From NCBI GenBank assembly GCA_032719365.1, contig CM064867.1, forward strand, positions 58,716,601-58,780,600: DNA of 64,000 bases, in the 5' to 3' direction. Below are positions 48,842 to 61,987 of this stretch, one piece after another. The first letter of the stretch is position 1; every line of letters starts with the position of its first letter. Source of the stretch: Prinsepia uniflora (Eukaryota > Streptophyta > Magnoliopsida > Rosales > Rosaceae). Position numbers and translations under genes: made by a program. The notes beneath the pieces were generated by a model. It searched no databases and was not told the DNA's origin. It worked only from the letters and a program-made list of their open reading frames with translations.

Positions 48842-49184
48842 ATAATTTCCCTCGATTAGCGTGGGAGGACCTGTTTCCGTCTGTCACGTCATTGCAAAAT
48901 TACTAATGTACTCTTAGGGTTAAAATAAGCATGCTTACCACGTGTCAGACAAGAAATACTACGATACCTCACTCGGGATATACAGAGTATGTAAATCCAC
49001 GTGATGCCTCAGCCTTCATACAACCCACGTCCGCGATCAACCTAGAGGACGCCAAAACCAATAAAAAGTGTAAGTGGACAAAAATAAAATTTTGGAAAAC
49101 CATTTTCCGAAATATACCTTTACATTGTCCATTTTATAAAACATGCATGCATAATCGATAAAAACATTGTGTTCAAATGAACCG

Positions 49185-49223
<39 letters not shown>

Positions 49224-50760
49224 ATTGGTCCAACCTAAAATCACATAAATATATAAAGGCCCTCTAGCCCACATTTTACTGAAATCATCGGTTCTTAGCC
49301 GCTTTGAAAACATTTGAACATATCACAATTATTAAAATCTAAACCTGATCTCGCTGGCCTAACCAGCCTACTAGTCCAACTAGCCACATGTCAAACCTTA
49401 TCTCGCTGGTCCAACAGGCCACTAGTTCAACTAGCATCCCATCTGTACTACTGGTAGTCGAGTACAGGTCATATAGGATTCAACCCCGTCGACACATGTC
49501 GAGTCCAAATCTGACCATGTCCGAGCTCGTCTTCGGGAATCCACGGAGTCCAATACTAGATATAGCAATCCAATCTCATAACGTTGACCAATCAGAAAAT
49601 AGTATCCATTTGAAACACATTTAAACCTGGGCACCAGTCCAAAATAGTTACCACACAGGCACCAGCGCAAAACAGGGTTTCACACGGGCACCAGCCCAAA
49701 ACATTTAACTTTCGGACACCAGCCCAAATCCCGATTTTCCAAAAACCATGACAAAATCAATATCCAGAAATAACAACCATAAATATATTCGAACCAATCA
49801 TAAATCTAGCAATCATAATCATATTCATAATCTGCGCCAAACCATGCCATACAATTAGTAAAAACATATAAGTATGCATACATTAGAGTTATGAACGAAA
49901 CTGTCTACTCAAAGTACCACCAGTCGCTCAAAATTCGAGAAGTAAACCAATTTGAAGCCTCTGGGAGGTTTGAGCATGTCAAAGTCATACCCGGGGGTCA
50001 TTATCAATCCACATAAGTCCATGTAAAAAGCCCCAAAAACCTCGAAACCAAAAACGCATCCCGAACACACATCCCGAGAAGAAAAACATCCAAAACACGA
50101 ACCAAACGGTCTCCGATCGATCTGAAAACACCACCATTGGATTCAGGACGTCGGAAGATTTGGAACAAGGCTAGTTTCACCTCGAAATTTAGTCTCACGT
50201 GCCCACAAGTGTCGGTCAAAGTTCACACGCGCCTTGGTCAATGCTGATGTCATCACTGACGTTAGCTACTGACGTCAACCCTACCTGATGTCACCCTGAC
50301 ATTACTGACAGAACCGGTCACATGGCACCCCTAACATGTGCCACGTGGCACCACTCAGGCACTACCATGTGTCACCTTCTAACTTCATCATGACATCACC
50401 TGCTGATGTCATATTGATGTCATCTTGATTTCATCCCGACACGTGGGCCTCTAACAGCCTCTAACAGCTTGCCACGTGGCACCAACCATGGTCTGCCATG
50501 TGGCCTAACATGAAGACGTGGCTTAGCACATCATTGTTCCCTACTTCTCGTGGGTCAACCCGCGAGACTATGACGGGTCGTTCGACCCGACTGTGAAATC
50601 CGGTTCAATCTCCATAAAAAAACATCCAATCTTCAACTTCCAATCATTCTACTCTAATTAAGCCCAAAAACCAAATTATGGGTTCAAAAAGTAGAAACTC
50701 AACCTGAATCTTGCGAGCCAAGCTCGAAGCTCATGTCCAACCTGAAAATCTGTCCCAAAA
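48842..50760 (-). mobile_element. LTR of an old gypsy element, left part
   Basis: Minus-orientation LTR whose first bases are decayed (TGTCAATAATTTCCC). It carries GTAAGTGGAC near 49069, an array of GGCACCAGCCCAAAA units (49625-49735), a 33-bp AT microsatellite (49187-49219), GTCTACTCAAAG near 49902 and the palindrome cluster (50230-50530). Interrupted by the solo LTR at 50761; resumes at 53769. Confidence 0.75.
49187..49219. repeat. (AT)n microsatellite
   Basis: An uninterrupted AT run of about 33 bases inside the hairpin-array region of the LTR. Shorter AT runs sit in the same region of two other LTRs (44681-44698, 59666-59683). Confidence 0.95.
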
Positions 50761-53700
50761 TGACAGGACCCACCCCGATTATCGCCTCGATAATCGGGAA
50801 GCATCCTGCTCCCGTCTGACAATCGAATCAAAAAGACCGGAAACTAGTTAATATTACAACACACCCATTGTCAGACCAGGGAGATTAAACAAATACATCC
50901 GACTGGACGTCAAGTCCACAGTTTCACAGAGCAATATTACAAAACGAGTTAAAGAAACAAGTCCTACTCTGTGAACTAACTACTCCGCAACGGAAAAACT
51001 TTATGCCTCCGCCTCTGCCTCGGCGCTTGCCCCCACGCTTGTTCCACGACCTGGAGGGAATTTAAAACAACAAGGTGTGAGTGGACCGAAACATAAGTTT
51101 AACAGGAAAAACAGTTTTTCCGAAATTGGGTTCGCCCTCCAGTTTTGTAATCCGCATGCATAACCAAGTATTCAAAATTTGTGTGTTATACTTTTGAAAA
51201 CTCTTTTTCCGAAACACAAGAAAAACGTTACAGGGATCGTCATCACTCATGTAAAACCATGTAATAATACTAGATTCCAGAAATCATCATTTTGAAACAT
51301 TATTTGCACAAATCAAGTGAAACATAAAACAATAATCATGATTATGCCGTTGGATCCATCCGAGTCTTTAAACTCAACATTAGGCCTTCCCGGGATATCA
51401 TCGAGTCTTTAAACTCAAAACACGATTAATAGGCCTCGGGGGTATCATAATAACCGAGTCTTTAAACTCACGAGTCTTTAAACTCAATTTTCGGGCCCGC
51501 CCCCAGAATCAACATACCGGGTCTTTAAACCCAAAACCAGATCCAACCATCCACCGGGTCTTTAAACCCAAAACCGTTTTTAAACATATTAAATCAGGAT
51601 TCATCACAAATCTTTTTCCAACGTTATTCCAAAAACATTTCTCATCGTAACAGGACTCATGCCCGAATTCACATGTAAATTCCAACACATGCAATTAACA
51701 GAAGATTTCTTCACAATATGATCAAACATCATAAATCCGAAACATGCATATTCATAACCAGATACTTCATCAAAAATTATCACGCATGCATAGGCAAAAA
51801 CCGAAATATCGAAATGTGTGAAATACGATAATTACCTCGAAAAACGTGAAAACAAGTAAAACCGATATATCATCTCACCCTCGTAGAATCATATGTAAAA
51901 CCATGAGATAAATAAGCAAAATAGTCATGCATACCTAATTTAAAAATCAAAGAGTCCACTCACAATCTTAGGACACGTCAATCGCGTCCCGCGTGCTCCT
52001 CCGTAGCTTCGGAAGTGTCCGGGCCTGTGAAAACGTACAAGAAGGGTTACAAACATCCCAAAATAACTCGTAGGATTTTTCCTAATTTTTCCGGATTTTT
52101 CGGCGAAAATAAACTTAAAGACTTAATCTTCCGGACTCCCGAAGTTATCCCGAATGTCTCCCGATCGATTCGAACTCTAAAGATAAAATGTTATTTAAAC
52201 TGTAAGGATAAATTCTCATGTTGACCGTGATCGGAGTTGACGTCACACGCGCCGTCACGCGCCACCCAAAGTGGCTGCGCGTGAAAGCCACGCGCCACGC
52301 TACAGTACCTTCGTCCTTACCCGAATCAACTGATAAACGGGTCTAATACCCGCGACTCAACCCGGCCAGTTCAAGCCCAATTCTCAATCAATTCCTCTCG
52401 TTTTTGTTCCTATTATCTTCCCTAATCCTTTAATTGTAGGTCTGCAATGAAGGTTAACCTCGACTAGTACCCAAACGACCCAACTCAAACTCGAACAGTC
52501 GAACAAATCGACATTCTGGAACTCACCCAAACTAACCCCAATCTCAAATTAATTTCACCAGTAGGTTAAGGGGATTCATACGAACACAATGGTACTGTCA
52601 ATTGATCTTGCCGTTACCTGGAAGTCGTCGTCCTCAAGCTCGAAAATACTCAGAACCAGGGTACTCCGTTCTTGGCCAATTCGTGAATGTCGTCCTTCGA
52701 ATTTGACGTGGTTGGTTTCCTTTTGCTCCCAGAAGACTAGAATGGCCCCTGGTTTCGATCAACAGACCTCAGAAATCGAATTCAGTTTTTCCCTCCAACT
52801 GGTTCAACTCTGAACCGTAGCTCAGGTTCCTGGGCGAAACAGGCTCCAATCCCTTCAATTCTTGCACCGTAGTGATCCTAACACTCCCAGAAGTCTCACC
52901 GTGTGTTTGGTTTGATCCTTCGACCCTCAGAATTTGAACTCAGCGATTTCCCCCCCAGAACCCGAAATGGTTCAACACTGGTTCTCTCAATCTCTCTCAG
53001 TTTTTCCACCGCAGAAAGGACGCAAATGAGTCCCTAAGTCCAACAGCAATCAGAGTAACCGATTCAAACGGCCAGCAACTCGTGGGAGACACTCTGAAGT
53101 CTCTGAAAACGGTTTCCCGCAAGCACAGAGACCACGGCCACTCCTCACTCTCCCGTGCTCTGAGCACTGCCCAAACGTGCACCAAGGTCACTCAATCCTG
53201 TTTCCACTGCCTAAAACTACATAAACAAAACGTCTGAGCAATCCACTAAGCCATAAACAATTGATCGCACAAACCCACGGCCGCAGCACTCTGTTTTCCA
53301 CGGTGGTGAACAGTACCCCGTGTGGAAATTACCGAAATGCCCCCAGGGCAAAAATTACCAAACTACCCTCCAACTTCCGTGACCCGTAACTTGGTCGTCC
53401 GACGTCCGTTTCAAGCGTGCCGCCTGTCGTTGTACTCGGGGCGTCGAGACGAACATAACGGTCTTCGAGTCAAATGGATATCAATTGTCAAACAAAAAGT
53501 CAACTTTTTCCCCTTATAACGCCCAAATTACGATAATGCCCCTGAACTTCCGAACACCATAACTTTCACTCCGAGCGTCCGAATCGAACGTGCCACCTGT
53601 CTATGAACTCGTGACATCCCGAACTACGTCACGGTCATCACTCAACGTCCGTTCGACCTCCAAATCAAAAGTCAACAAATCGACCACACGAACACAGGGG

Positions 53701-53763
53701 TAAAAACGTCATTTTATTCAATATTTAATAATATTACATTTCCAGAACGTCCGGGGCGTTACA
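50761..53763 (-). mobile_element. Solo LTR of the young gypsy family (TSD CAAAA)
   Basis: The plus strand runs TGACAGGACCCACCCCG to GGGGCGTTACA, 3003 bp, flanked by CAAAA at 50756-50760 and 53764-53768. It is clearly the same family as the LTRs of the 25257-35558 element, with more differences and an altered stretch at 52560-53000. The array is at 51358-51575, and the donor-like and acceptor-like pair at 52617 and 51051. Confidence 0.97.
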
Positions 53764-53768
53764 CAAAA

Positions 53769-54432
53769 CCAGTTCTTACAACCATTTCGTTCCATTTCTA
53801 GTCTAATCTCTTCACACAACCTCAGAGAACCCAACCACGACATTTGTTTGAAGTTACATGGTCCCAAAACGAAAACCCAAAAATGAACTATATGGGTTTT
53901 CAGTTTTACCTGTTTCCAACTGCTCAAGCTCAACCTTTTTGCATGCCTAGCTACCACTTCGCTCACTCTCACACTCACTCTTAGTTCCCTCAAAACAGAA
54001 AGAAGATGGAGATGAGGACAATGATGAAAATGGGTAGGGAGGCATTTAGGTGTGTTCAAAACAAAGGGAGAGAGAGATGTACATGGTGTATATATATATA
54101 TGGACCAATATGGTAAGTGACACTTGTCACTCATCCTATGGCTCTAAATTAGATATTTAGGGCCACATTACTAACAAACCAAAGTAAACTCTTTTTGAAA
54201 AACGTGCACCGTAATATAATCGTATAACGTCCAAATTCGACATGCCGCTTATCTACGTAATTGCAATCTCACGATCTACGCAATAGACCTCGTTAAACGT
54301 GTAAACAACCTCCCAGGTTAAAAGTCAACATTTTCCCCGTCTATGGGCGAAATCATCATTTCACCTCAACTAATCTAAAAAAATGCTCAATTAATTCTCA
54401 ATAAACACGTAATTACGGGTCGAGTCGTTACA
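53769..54432 (-). mobile_element. LTR of an old gypsy element, right part
   Basis: Continues the LTR cut at 50760: donor-like CAG|GTAAAAC (minus strand) near 53910, GTAAGTGACACTTGTCAC hairpin near 54113, and end GTCGAGTCGTTACA at 54432. A decayed polypurine tract (AAGGGCGG in element sense) and gypsy internal sequence follow, so this was a 3' LTR. Confidence 0.8.
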
Positions 54433-55609
54433 ATTAACCGCCCTTATAAAAATTTCGTCAACGAAATTCACACCAACCTTGGTCCAAAACTGTGGAAATT
54501 CAATCCTTCCTCCAAACTGAGGCTCCTACATGCACATCCACGTCCAAAATCCTTCCACAATACACTCAAAGAACAAACGTCACCTGACATCAACAACCAT
54601 CTAACGACCCATGCCTAATTGCGGCTCATCCTTAGTGATGGTACCCAACAAATGGGTGATCGAATTGCCACTGAAACTCCAAATCCAGCTCCCGAACCTC
54701 GCTCGAGGCGCCGACGCTTGTCGACCTCACCTACCACCCACACAAGTGTAACTCATAACCAAGTCTAAAGTCTGTGCTCCCACTAGGCAATCACAATTCG
54801 TCTTCCATTAGGGAGTCCCAACCATCGGCAACACCCACGACAAACTATCGTGACCAGCTAGTAACCTATTGGCTCCATCTTCTCCGTCCGAGTTTCCTAC
54901 TGAAACCCGAGTTGCACCAAAGTTCTCTTATGGTGCCTCGACTCGCCTGGAGACCAACTCTGTGATCTTGACTCCTTTCGAATCCCAATCTAGAATCTCC
55001 CTCATCTAGAGTATATCCTGATCACATTGAATACCTTCTCTAGCTGAGAAAACAACAAATCAATATATCTAGGGTTACTTTTGCTAACAAGGCATGGCCC
55101 TGAGCTCCAAGGTCGTATAATAGCCGAACCCTCCAAAGCCTCTTTCCTCTAGAGCACGGTATTTGACACCCAGTCCAAGTATTTCAATGAAGTCAACCTC
55201 GGATCCATTCCGACTATCATATTGTGTCAATCTCGGATCTAATCAGGCTATCATACGTCATCAATATTGGATCCAATCCAACTATCATATGGCTACCATG
55301 CCAACCTGGCCCAATACTGGACCCTATCTCCTCGTCACTTGACCAATACTTGAGACATGTCCAACTCATACTCATCGTGAACTCCAAAGAAAAACTGATC
55401 AATTCACTAACTAAACCAAGCTCCTGGTTAACCTTCGAGGCCAACTGACCCACTTCCACCAAGACGTACCATCTCTGAGTGACACACTTGTCAGTCACCT
55501 GCTTTGACCCCCATCCTGATGATACGAAGGATTAAATCCTGAATCTATGTTGTGATCACCCAGTCAAGAAATATGAGTCCCACGTGAAAATTGGCTAATC
55601 CGTCACAAT
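54433..55609 (-). pseudogene. Old gypsy internal region, 3' pol portion (decayed)
   Basis: Begins AATTTCGTCAACGAAATT, matching AATTTCGTCCCGAAATTT next to the intact element's polypurine tract, and ends CACGTGAAAATTGGC, matching the intact pol near 29590. It should therefore cover the chromodomain and integrase part, but reading frames are destroyed and it is about 300 bp shorter than its intact counterpart. Confidence 0.65.
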
Positions 55610-58418
55610 CCCCCTGGATTATCATGGGACGTGCCTGCTCCCATTTGACACCGCATGTCAGACTAGGGATAACTTGTCACCCGTTCGGGTTCCATCAGAG
55701 TACGTCAGCAGCGGCAGTGGCATGTGATGTCTCGATCTCTGCTACAACCTGCATCCACGATCAATCTGAAGGGTATTAAAACCATAAAAGTTGTGAGTAG
55801 ACAAAATAAAAAGTTTATAAAAATAAAGCATGCATGCATCATAAAACAGTTATTTCAAATGCTCTCTCAAAAGCAAGATTTATTACTTCCCAAATCAAAA
55901 CATAGTGAAAACTGCTTCCCAATCGAAGCTAATACCTCAGTAGGGTCTCAGCCCAAAAACTCGATCATACAGGGCTGCAGCCCAAAACCAAATCAAAGAA
56001 AACTAGAACGAAGCCTCAACCAAAATCATAGAACACGTGGGAACACATCCCATCCTCAATGTCAGTCACGATTCTAAACCTAGCACATGTGCATATAGCT
56101 CAGGGTCACTCACAATCCTAGCATGTCGTCGTGAACACATCACTCGCCGCGACCGTCTCTAGACCATCGTGAACACAACATCGATTGATCTTAGAGGATA
56201 ACATCAACACTCCTAAGTCGAGCCTCCCTCGGTTATTTCTTCCCGCAGCTGCTCGACAACATGCAGTGCATCGTGGCCTCTCTGTAAGGAACACATCCAC
56301 AGTCCGGAGGCGAGCGTCATATCATTCGGGACTCACCCAAATGCCATCATCAATAAGGCCTCAAGCACGAAACATCACCAAATGGGTCACAACACAAAAA
56401 CCAGTGTCATATGACACTTCATATCCCAGGATTCCTCGAATCCTATCAAATCCACAACTGGGTCTCAAGCCCAAAATATCTTTCATAAAACGCATAATTG
56501 GGTCACAGCCCAACATATCTCACGTTTGACTATACTCTAAGTCAAACCTCAAATCAGCTGGGTCATATGCCCGAAAGACATTTCCAAATTCGAAAACCAT
56601 TTCTCATTTTCAAACCACTTTCAAATCATCGTTCCATTGGAACTCGTGCCCGAATCTCGATTTCACGCATCTTTATGAAATCCTCCAAAATCGTAAATCA
56701 GTTCCTAGGTTTTACGCCTCTCCGTGAAACCTTCGGAATCACATAAAATACAAGCACGTAGTACACTCGACCGAAGCCCAAACATCATATAAAATAGAAA
56801 TCCAGAACTACGTGCAGTAACACATTTTCCTCCGAAAATGCCAAACAATTCATATTTAAATCACATGCACTCATGGCATCTCAAAATATGTTCATAAACA
56901 CATGTAAAACATTTATGCATGCATCATATTCATAAAACAAAGTCCACTCACAGACCGTCCATGCTACGCCTCGATACGCTTGTCATAAGCCTCTCCGGGC
57001 TAATCCGACCTCTCTAGGTCATCCAGACCTGTCCAAAACACACTCAAAGGTTACTACCAACCTAGACAAGTCCATATCAAGAACCCCCAATATTTCTGGA
57101 AAGTCAAAGTGTCCCGGACACTCCTCCCTAGGCTTTAAACCTCAATTTGACCAACCTAATGATTTCGATCGACTCGAAACCAACACCATTTGATTCGTAT
57201 CATCGAAACCTTTCAAATATTACTGGTCCCACCTCAAAATGCGTGCCCACGTGCCTCCACGCTTGAGTCAAATATGGCTGGTCAAAAGTTAACGGTGACG
57301 TCGACAAAGTCAACGCTGACATTAGTAGTCAACATTCAAAGTAACCGATGATGTCATCGATGACGTCAGCAGTGATGTCAACACTAACATCTGATACGTG
57401 TCAGTTGACATGTCAGATCTGACATGATGGCATCATTTGATGACATCATCATCCCTATCCTCTGTCTGGGTTGACCCGGATCTCTGCAATCGGGTCACGA
57501 AGACCCACGGACCCAACTTGGTCCATTCTTCCATTTTCGACCACCAAAATCAAAGCTGTTGCTCCATACAAAATCTTCCAATCCTATGCAATCGATCTAT
57601 GGACTCAAAATTGCTTAAAACGGGCTAGGATTTACCTGTTCGATTTGATCCTCACGGCCCAGTTTTTCGTCCGTTGATAGCGATTTCGGCCACATCTTGC
57701 CTTAAAAACCAATCCATTTAACTCGTCTCAATCCCTAGAATCTGCTAGGATCAACCCAAACCTTCAACAATGTCCAAAATTCCATTTTCAATTTTTGAAC
57801 TAAAATTAGGTTTCGGGTTTACCTTTTCCCGTGGCTCCCTCCGCCATCCATGGCGGTCCTACAACCTCTAACGACGTCCCTCAGTCCCTCACTCACCCAA
57901 AGTCACTCTCTTGGCCTCAGACTGAATCAAATGGGGGAAGGGGAATGATTTTTGGGCTTTCGGGTTTAGTTGATCGAAAGAGAGAAGGTGGTGAGAGAGG
58001 GGAGGGGGGGGGGGGGGGGGGGGGGGGTGGGATATGCATGAATGATAAAGGAAAGAGCAATGGATGAGTGACACTTCTCACTCATCCATTGGGCCTGGCC
58101 AAAATATCTGGGGCCCACTAAAAGGAAAAAAGTCACTTATCTCGTAAAATGTGCAATAGTAACCTTCCGTGACCCGTATCTTTCCCGTCGAATGTTTGAT
58201 TTTAACGTGCCGCCTGTCTACTGACTCGTATTGACACGATCTACGCAATAGTCCTCGGTCCTCGTGCATTAGACCTCCTAGGTTAAAAGTTAACTTTTTG
58301 CCCTCGGTTAGGGGCAAAATCGTAATTTCTCCCGGAACATCCGACAATCCTCGACTAATCTCCGATTAGCCTCACTAATCCTCAATTTAATCTCAAAAAG
58401 TTGGGACGGGTCGTTACA
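55610..58418 (-). mobile_element. Solo LTR D (TSD ACAAT), tip deleted
   Basis: Same family as LTR A. The right end is GGACGGGTCGTTACA at 58418. The left end lacks the first 19 or so bases of the LTR (the TGACAGGACCCGTCC part), starting directly CCCCCTGGATTATC. ACAAT flanks it at 55605-55609 and 58419-58423. It contains GTGAGTAGAC (55791), GTCCACTCACAG (56942), the palindrome cluster (57290-57450), a donor-like AAG|GTAAACC (57832), a 24-G run (58004-58027) and the GGATGAGTG hairpin (58062-58087). Confidence 0.88.
58004..58027 (+). repeat. 24-base G run
   Basis: Uninterrupted G homopolymer within a G-rich tract (57990-58031), able to form a G-quadruplex and liable to length error in sequencing. 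Confidence 0.95.
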
Positions 58419-58423
58419 ACAAT

Positions 58424-59204
58424 CCGTGGTGATCTACCACCAGCACAATTTCCTCCTTCTAGAGTCCTAACATCAAAGGTAGATGAATGATACGCAGACG
58501 ATATAATGAGACTGCAAACATCCTACTCAAGGCATCGACTACTACATTCACTTTTCCCTGATGATAATCAATGTATAGTCATAATATTTAATCAACTATA
58601 GCCAAATCCTCTGCCTTGAGTTCAACTCCCTCAGAGTACATCGATACATAAGGCTTTGGTGATCTATGAAGATCCTACATGTCTCCCATGGAGATAGTGA
58701 TTCCAACTCTCACGTGCAGCATAAGTACACATCCCAAACGTTTGCAAAGGTGCATTAATGTAAATTCCAAAATCCCCACTATTGTCCAGGAAAGTCAAAA
58801 TTGGAACAGTAGTTAATCGTGTCTTCAATTCCTGAGAACTCTGCTCACACAAATCATCTCAAACCAATTTGACACCCTTCCGAGTTAATCACATCAACTG
58901 ATTGCAATCTTGGAGGAATCCTCCATAAATGCCTATAATACTCGGTCTTCTGAGGATCCACACTAGTTATCATAAATAACATGACACATAATACCAACAC
59001 AGGTCCGCCAAAGCTGATACTCACTCAATTTGGTATATCGCTACTCCCTTTGAGGGTATTCAAGACTAGGCTTCGGTATTCCACATGTACCTTCGCACTC
59101 CTTGAACACGTTAGGAAATTATCCATAACACAATTTCTAAAACGATCCAGACACTTTCGGAAGACTCGGGGCATTAAGTCCATCAATGTCGATGGGGCAT
59201 CAGT
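58424..59204 (-). pseudogene. Old gypsy RT/RNase H fragment (decayed)
   Basis: The minus strand gives recognisable RT and RNase H pieces: LTTVPILTFLDNSGDFGIYI (matches the intact LTSAPILTLPDDSGEFEVY) and, upstream in element sense, a decayed stretch matching the intact AAFMDLMNRVLQPYLDHF. Stops and frameshifts are frequent. Confidence 0.8.
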
Positions 59205-61982
59205 TGTCAGGACCCGTCCCAAATCCCCTGGGATTAACGCGGGACGTGCATGCTCCCGTCTAACACGAAGGGTCAGACCAAGGAGAATTCCAATTCCTCA
59301 GTCCCACCGGGGCTACAGAGAGCGCCAAGATCCGGAGGATGAGTGTGATGTCTCGGTCTCTACTACAGTCGGCATCCGTGATCAATCTAAAGGGCATTAA
59401 AAACCATGAAAGTTATGAGTGGAAAAAACAAAGAATTTTAATTGAAAACAATTTCATAAAAATACGTTTATGCCCTTCACTAAAAAGCATGCATGCATTC
59501 AAAAACTATTTATCAAAACATTCACAAAACCATTAGGGCCTTGGCCCAAAACCGTATATCAAGTACATGGGAACTCAGCCCAAAACCAATTCATAGGGAC
59601 TCAGCCCAAATCCAATTCACGTGGGTCTCAGCCCAAAACCAGTTTTCGTGAAACATCGTACAAACATATATATATATATATATGTATAACCCATCCTCGG
59701 CATCTCATATGCCCAATCAATAACTCGTCACGATATATCTAAGTATGCATACTACTCGAGGTCTCACTCCGAGTCTACCCCCAGGATCTACGACGTCTGG
59801 GAGGATATGTCAAAAATCCAAGATCTACGATGTCTGGAGGACTGTCCCCGGACCCAGTTCGTGACTATACCATATCTCACACTCCTGGGCATATGCTCCC
59901 GCTTGGAGTCACTCATCCCAGGCAGTGGATCGTGAAACTCCAGGATCTACGACGTCTGGAGAAGACCAATCATACGGGAGGATATATACATTTCAGGGAA
60001 AACATTCAACTAGGTCTCATACCCGAGTATCTCAACAGGATTCCTCGAATCCGATTCAAATCCAATTTCACAGTCCTCAACCTAAAACCACAATTCAATA
60101 GGGTCTCAACCTGAATTCTTATTTCATAAACCACAACCGGGACTTAAGCCCGATATCATAATAATGAGGCTTCAAGCCCGATTTCACAATCAACTGGGTC
60201 TTAAGCCTGATATCACAACTAACAAGGCCTCAAGCCCGATACCATAAATCAACGGGGCCTTAAGCCCGATCTCACACTCAACTGGGCCTCAAGCCCGATG
60301 CTAGAATCAACTGGGCTTCAAGCCCGAATTCGTAAACCAACGGGGCGTCCAGCCCGATCATATAACTCAAATGGGCTTCTAGCCCGATGTCTCATCAAAT
60401 CAAATGGACTCCAAGTCTGAGAGTTCGTAAATCAAATGGGTCTCATGCCCAGTTCCATATTTCTAAATCCGAAATCATTTCATCGACTATCGTAGAAAAC
60501 CAGGCAGGTATAAGCATCGTATAAAACAAAACCTTGAAATACGTGCAAATATGTAAATACTAATCTACCATAAACAAATGCACTCATGGCATCACAAAAC
60601 ATGTTCATAAACTCGTATAAAACATTTATACATGCATCGAATTCATAAAACAAGTCTACTCACAGACCGTCCAAAGTCGCGCCTCGATATGCATGTCAGA
60701 CGCCCTTCCCTGGCCAATCACCATCTCCGGGGGTCCCGAACCTGTCCAAATCATTTTAGAGGGTTACTAACTACTTAAATAACCCCTCATTAAAGCCCCG
60801 TAATTTTCCCGAATTTTTAACTATTTTTAAACCCGATCCTAAACCTTCGGGCGTCCCGAACTATATAGAGACGATGTCCGATCGACTCGAAACTTGTCCC
60901 AAAATGCTCGTTACATCGAAAGAATGATCTCATAAGTTGAAAGCATCCCTAAAATCCTCCCCACACGCCACCTGAAGAGCCATACGCATGGGCTTCACGA
61001 GCTGGCTACAGTCACCTTCAACCTTCGGCAGACTAGGTCTGAACCGGTCTGTTGGTTTTCGGTCCGACCAGACCAGCATAACCGGTCCAATCCCATTTCT
61101 CCTCCATTTTTCGGCTTTTTCGATCCTTTCAATTCCTAATCCTTCCTACAATAATTTCCTATCATCCTATATCCTCAAAACCAAGAAAACTAGCCTAAAT
61201 CCCAATGGTTCGATTTGCCCTTCACGATTCTGTTTTTCCAGTCCAAACACTGGGCTGCTCAACCGTCCCCCATCGTCCAAAACCACCTCTAAACCTTCCT
61301 ACAAACCCACTAAACATCCCCCCAAACACCAAAAACCATCCCCCAACGTCCTAATAAAAAATTTGAATTAAAAAACACAAAACCGAGTTCGAGCTTAACT
61401 TTCCTCCACCGTCCACGACAGCTCAGTCATCTCCCAGCCACCATCCACTCACTCACGGCCCTCAGTCACTCTCTGTTTCTATCTCAGGTCAAAACCAGGT
61501 GGGGGAAGGGATTGGGGTTGTGTTCGAAGGGGTTGTTCTGGTTGGTGGGATGATCGAACAAAGGGGGGATGGATATGCATGTATAGGAAATGGTGGGCAA
61601 TAGATGGGTGACACTTTTCACTCATCCATTAGGCCTGCCCCAAATATCTGGGCCCACTTAATGATAAAAGTCCACTTTTGTCTCTTAAAACGTGCCACCG
61701 TAAATAGTACCTCGGAACTTCGGTGAACCGTACATTTCCCGTCGAACGTTCAATTTTGACGTGTCGCATATCTATGGATTCGTATTGACCAGATCTACGT
61801 AATGGTCCTCGGTTCACGTGCGTCGGACTTCCCGGGTCAAATGTCAACTTTTCGCCCTCGTTTAGGGGCAAAATTGTAATTTTGCCCTAAACGTCCGTTA
61901 ATCCTCTACTAATCTCTGATTAGTCTCACTAATTCGTCATTAGTTCTTAATTAATCCCGATAATGCGAGATGGGTCATTACA
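59205..61982 (-). mobile_element. Solo LTR E (TSD TCAGT/TTAGT)
   Basis: The plus strand runs TGTCAGGACCCGTCCC to GAGATGGGTCATTACA, 2778 bp. The flanks TCAGT (59200-59204) and TTAGT (61983-61987) differ by one base. Removing it rejoins an RT reading (GCATTAGTCAACCC, matching GCGTTGGTCAAGCC in the intact element). It has the longest hairpin array in the window (59980-60460), GTCTACTCACAG at 60654 and the CpG-rich block in decayed form (60960-61010). Confidence 0.92.
59980..60460. repeat. Long array of covarying mini-hairpins
   Basis: About 14 units at 20-35 bp spacing, such as GGGACTTAAGCCC, GGCCTCAAGCCC, GGGCTTCTAGCCC, GGACTCCAAGTCT and GGGTCTCATGCCC. Arms are complementary although sequence differs from unit to unit. 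Confidence 0.85.
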
Positions 61983-61987
61983 TTAGT

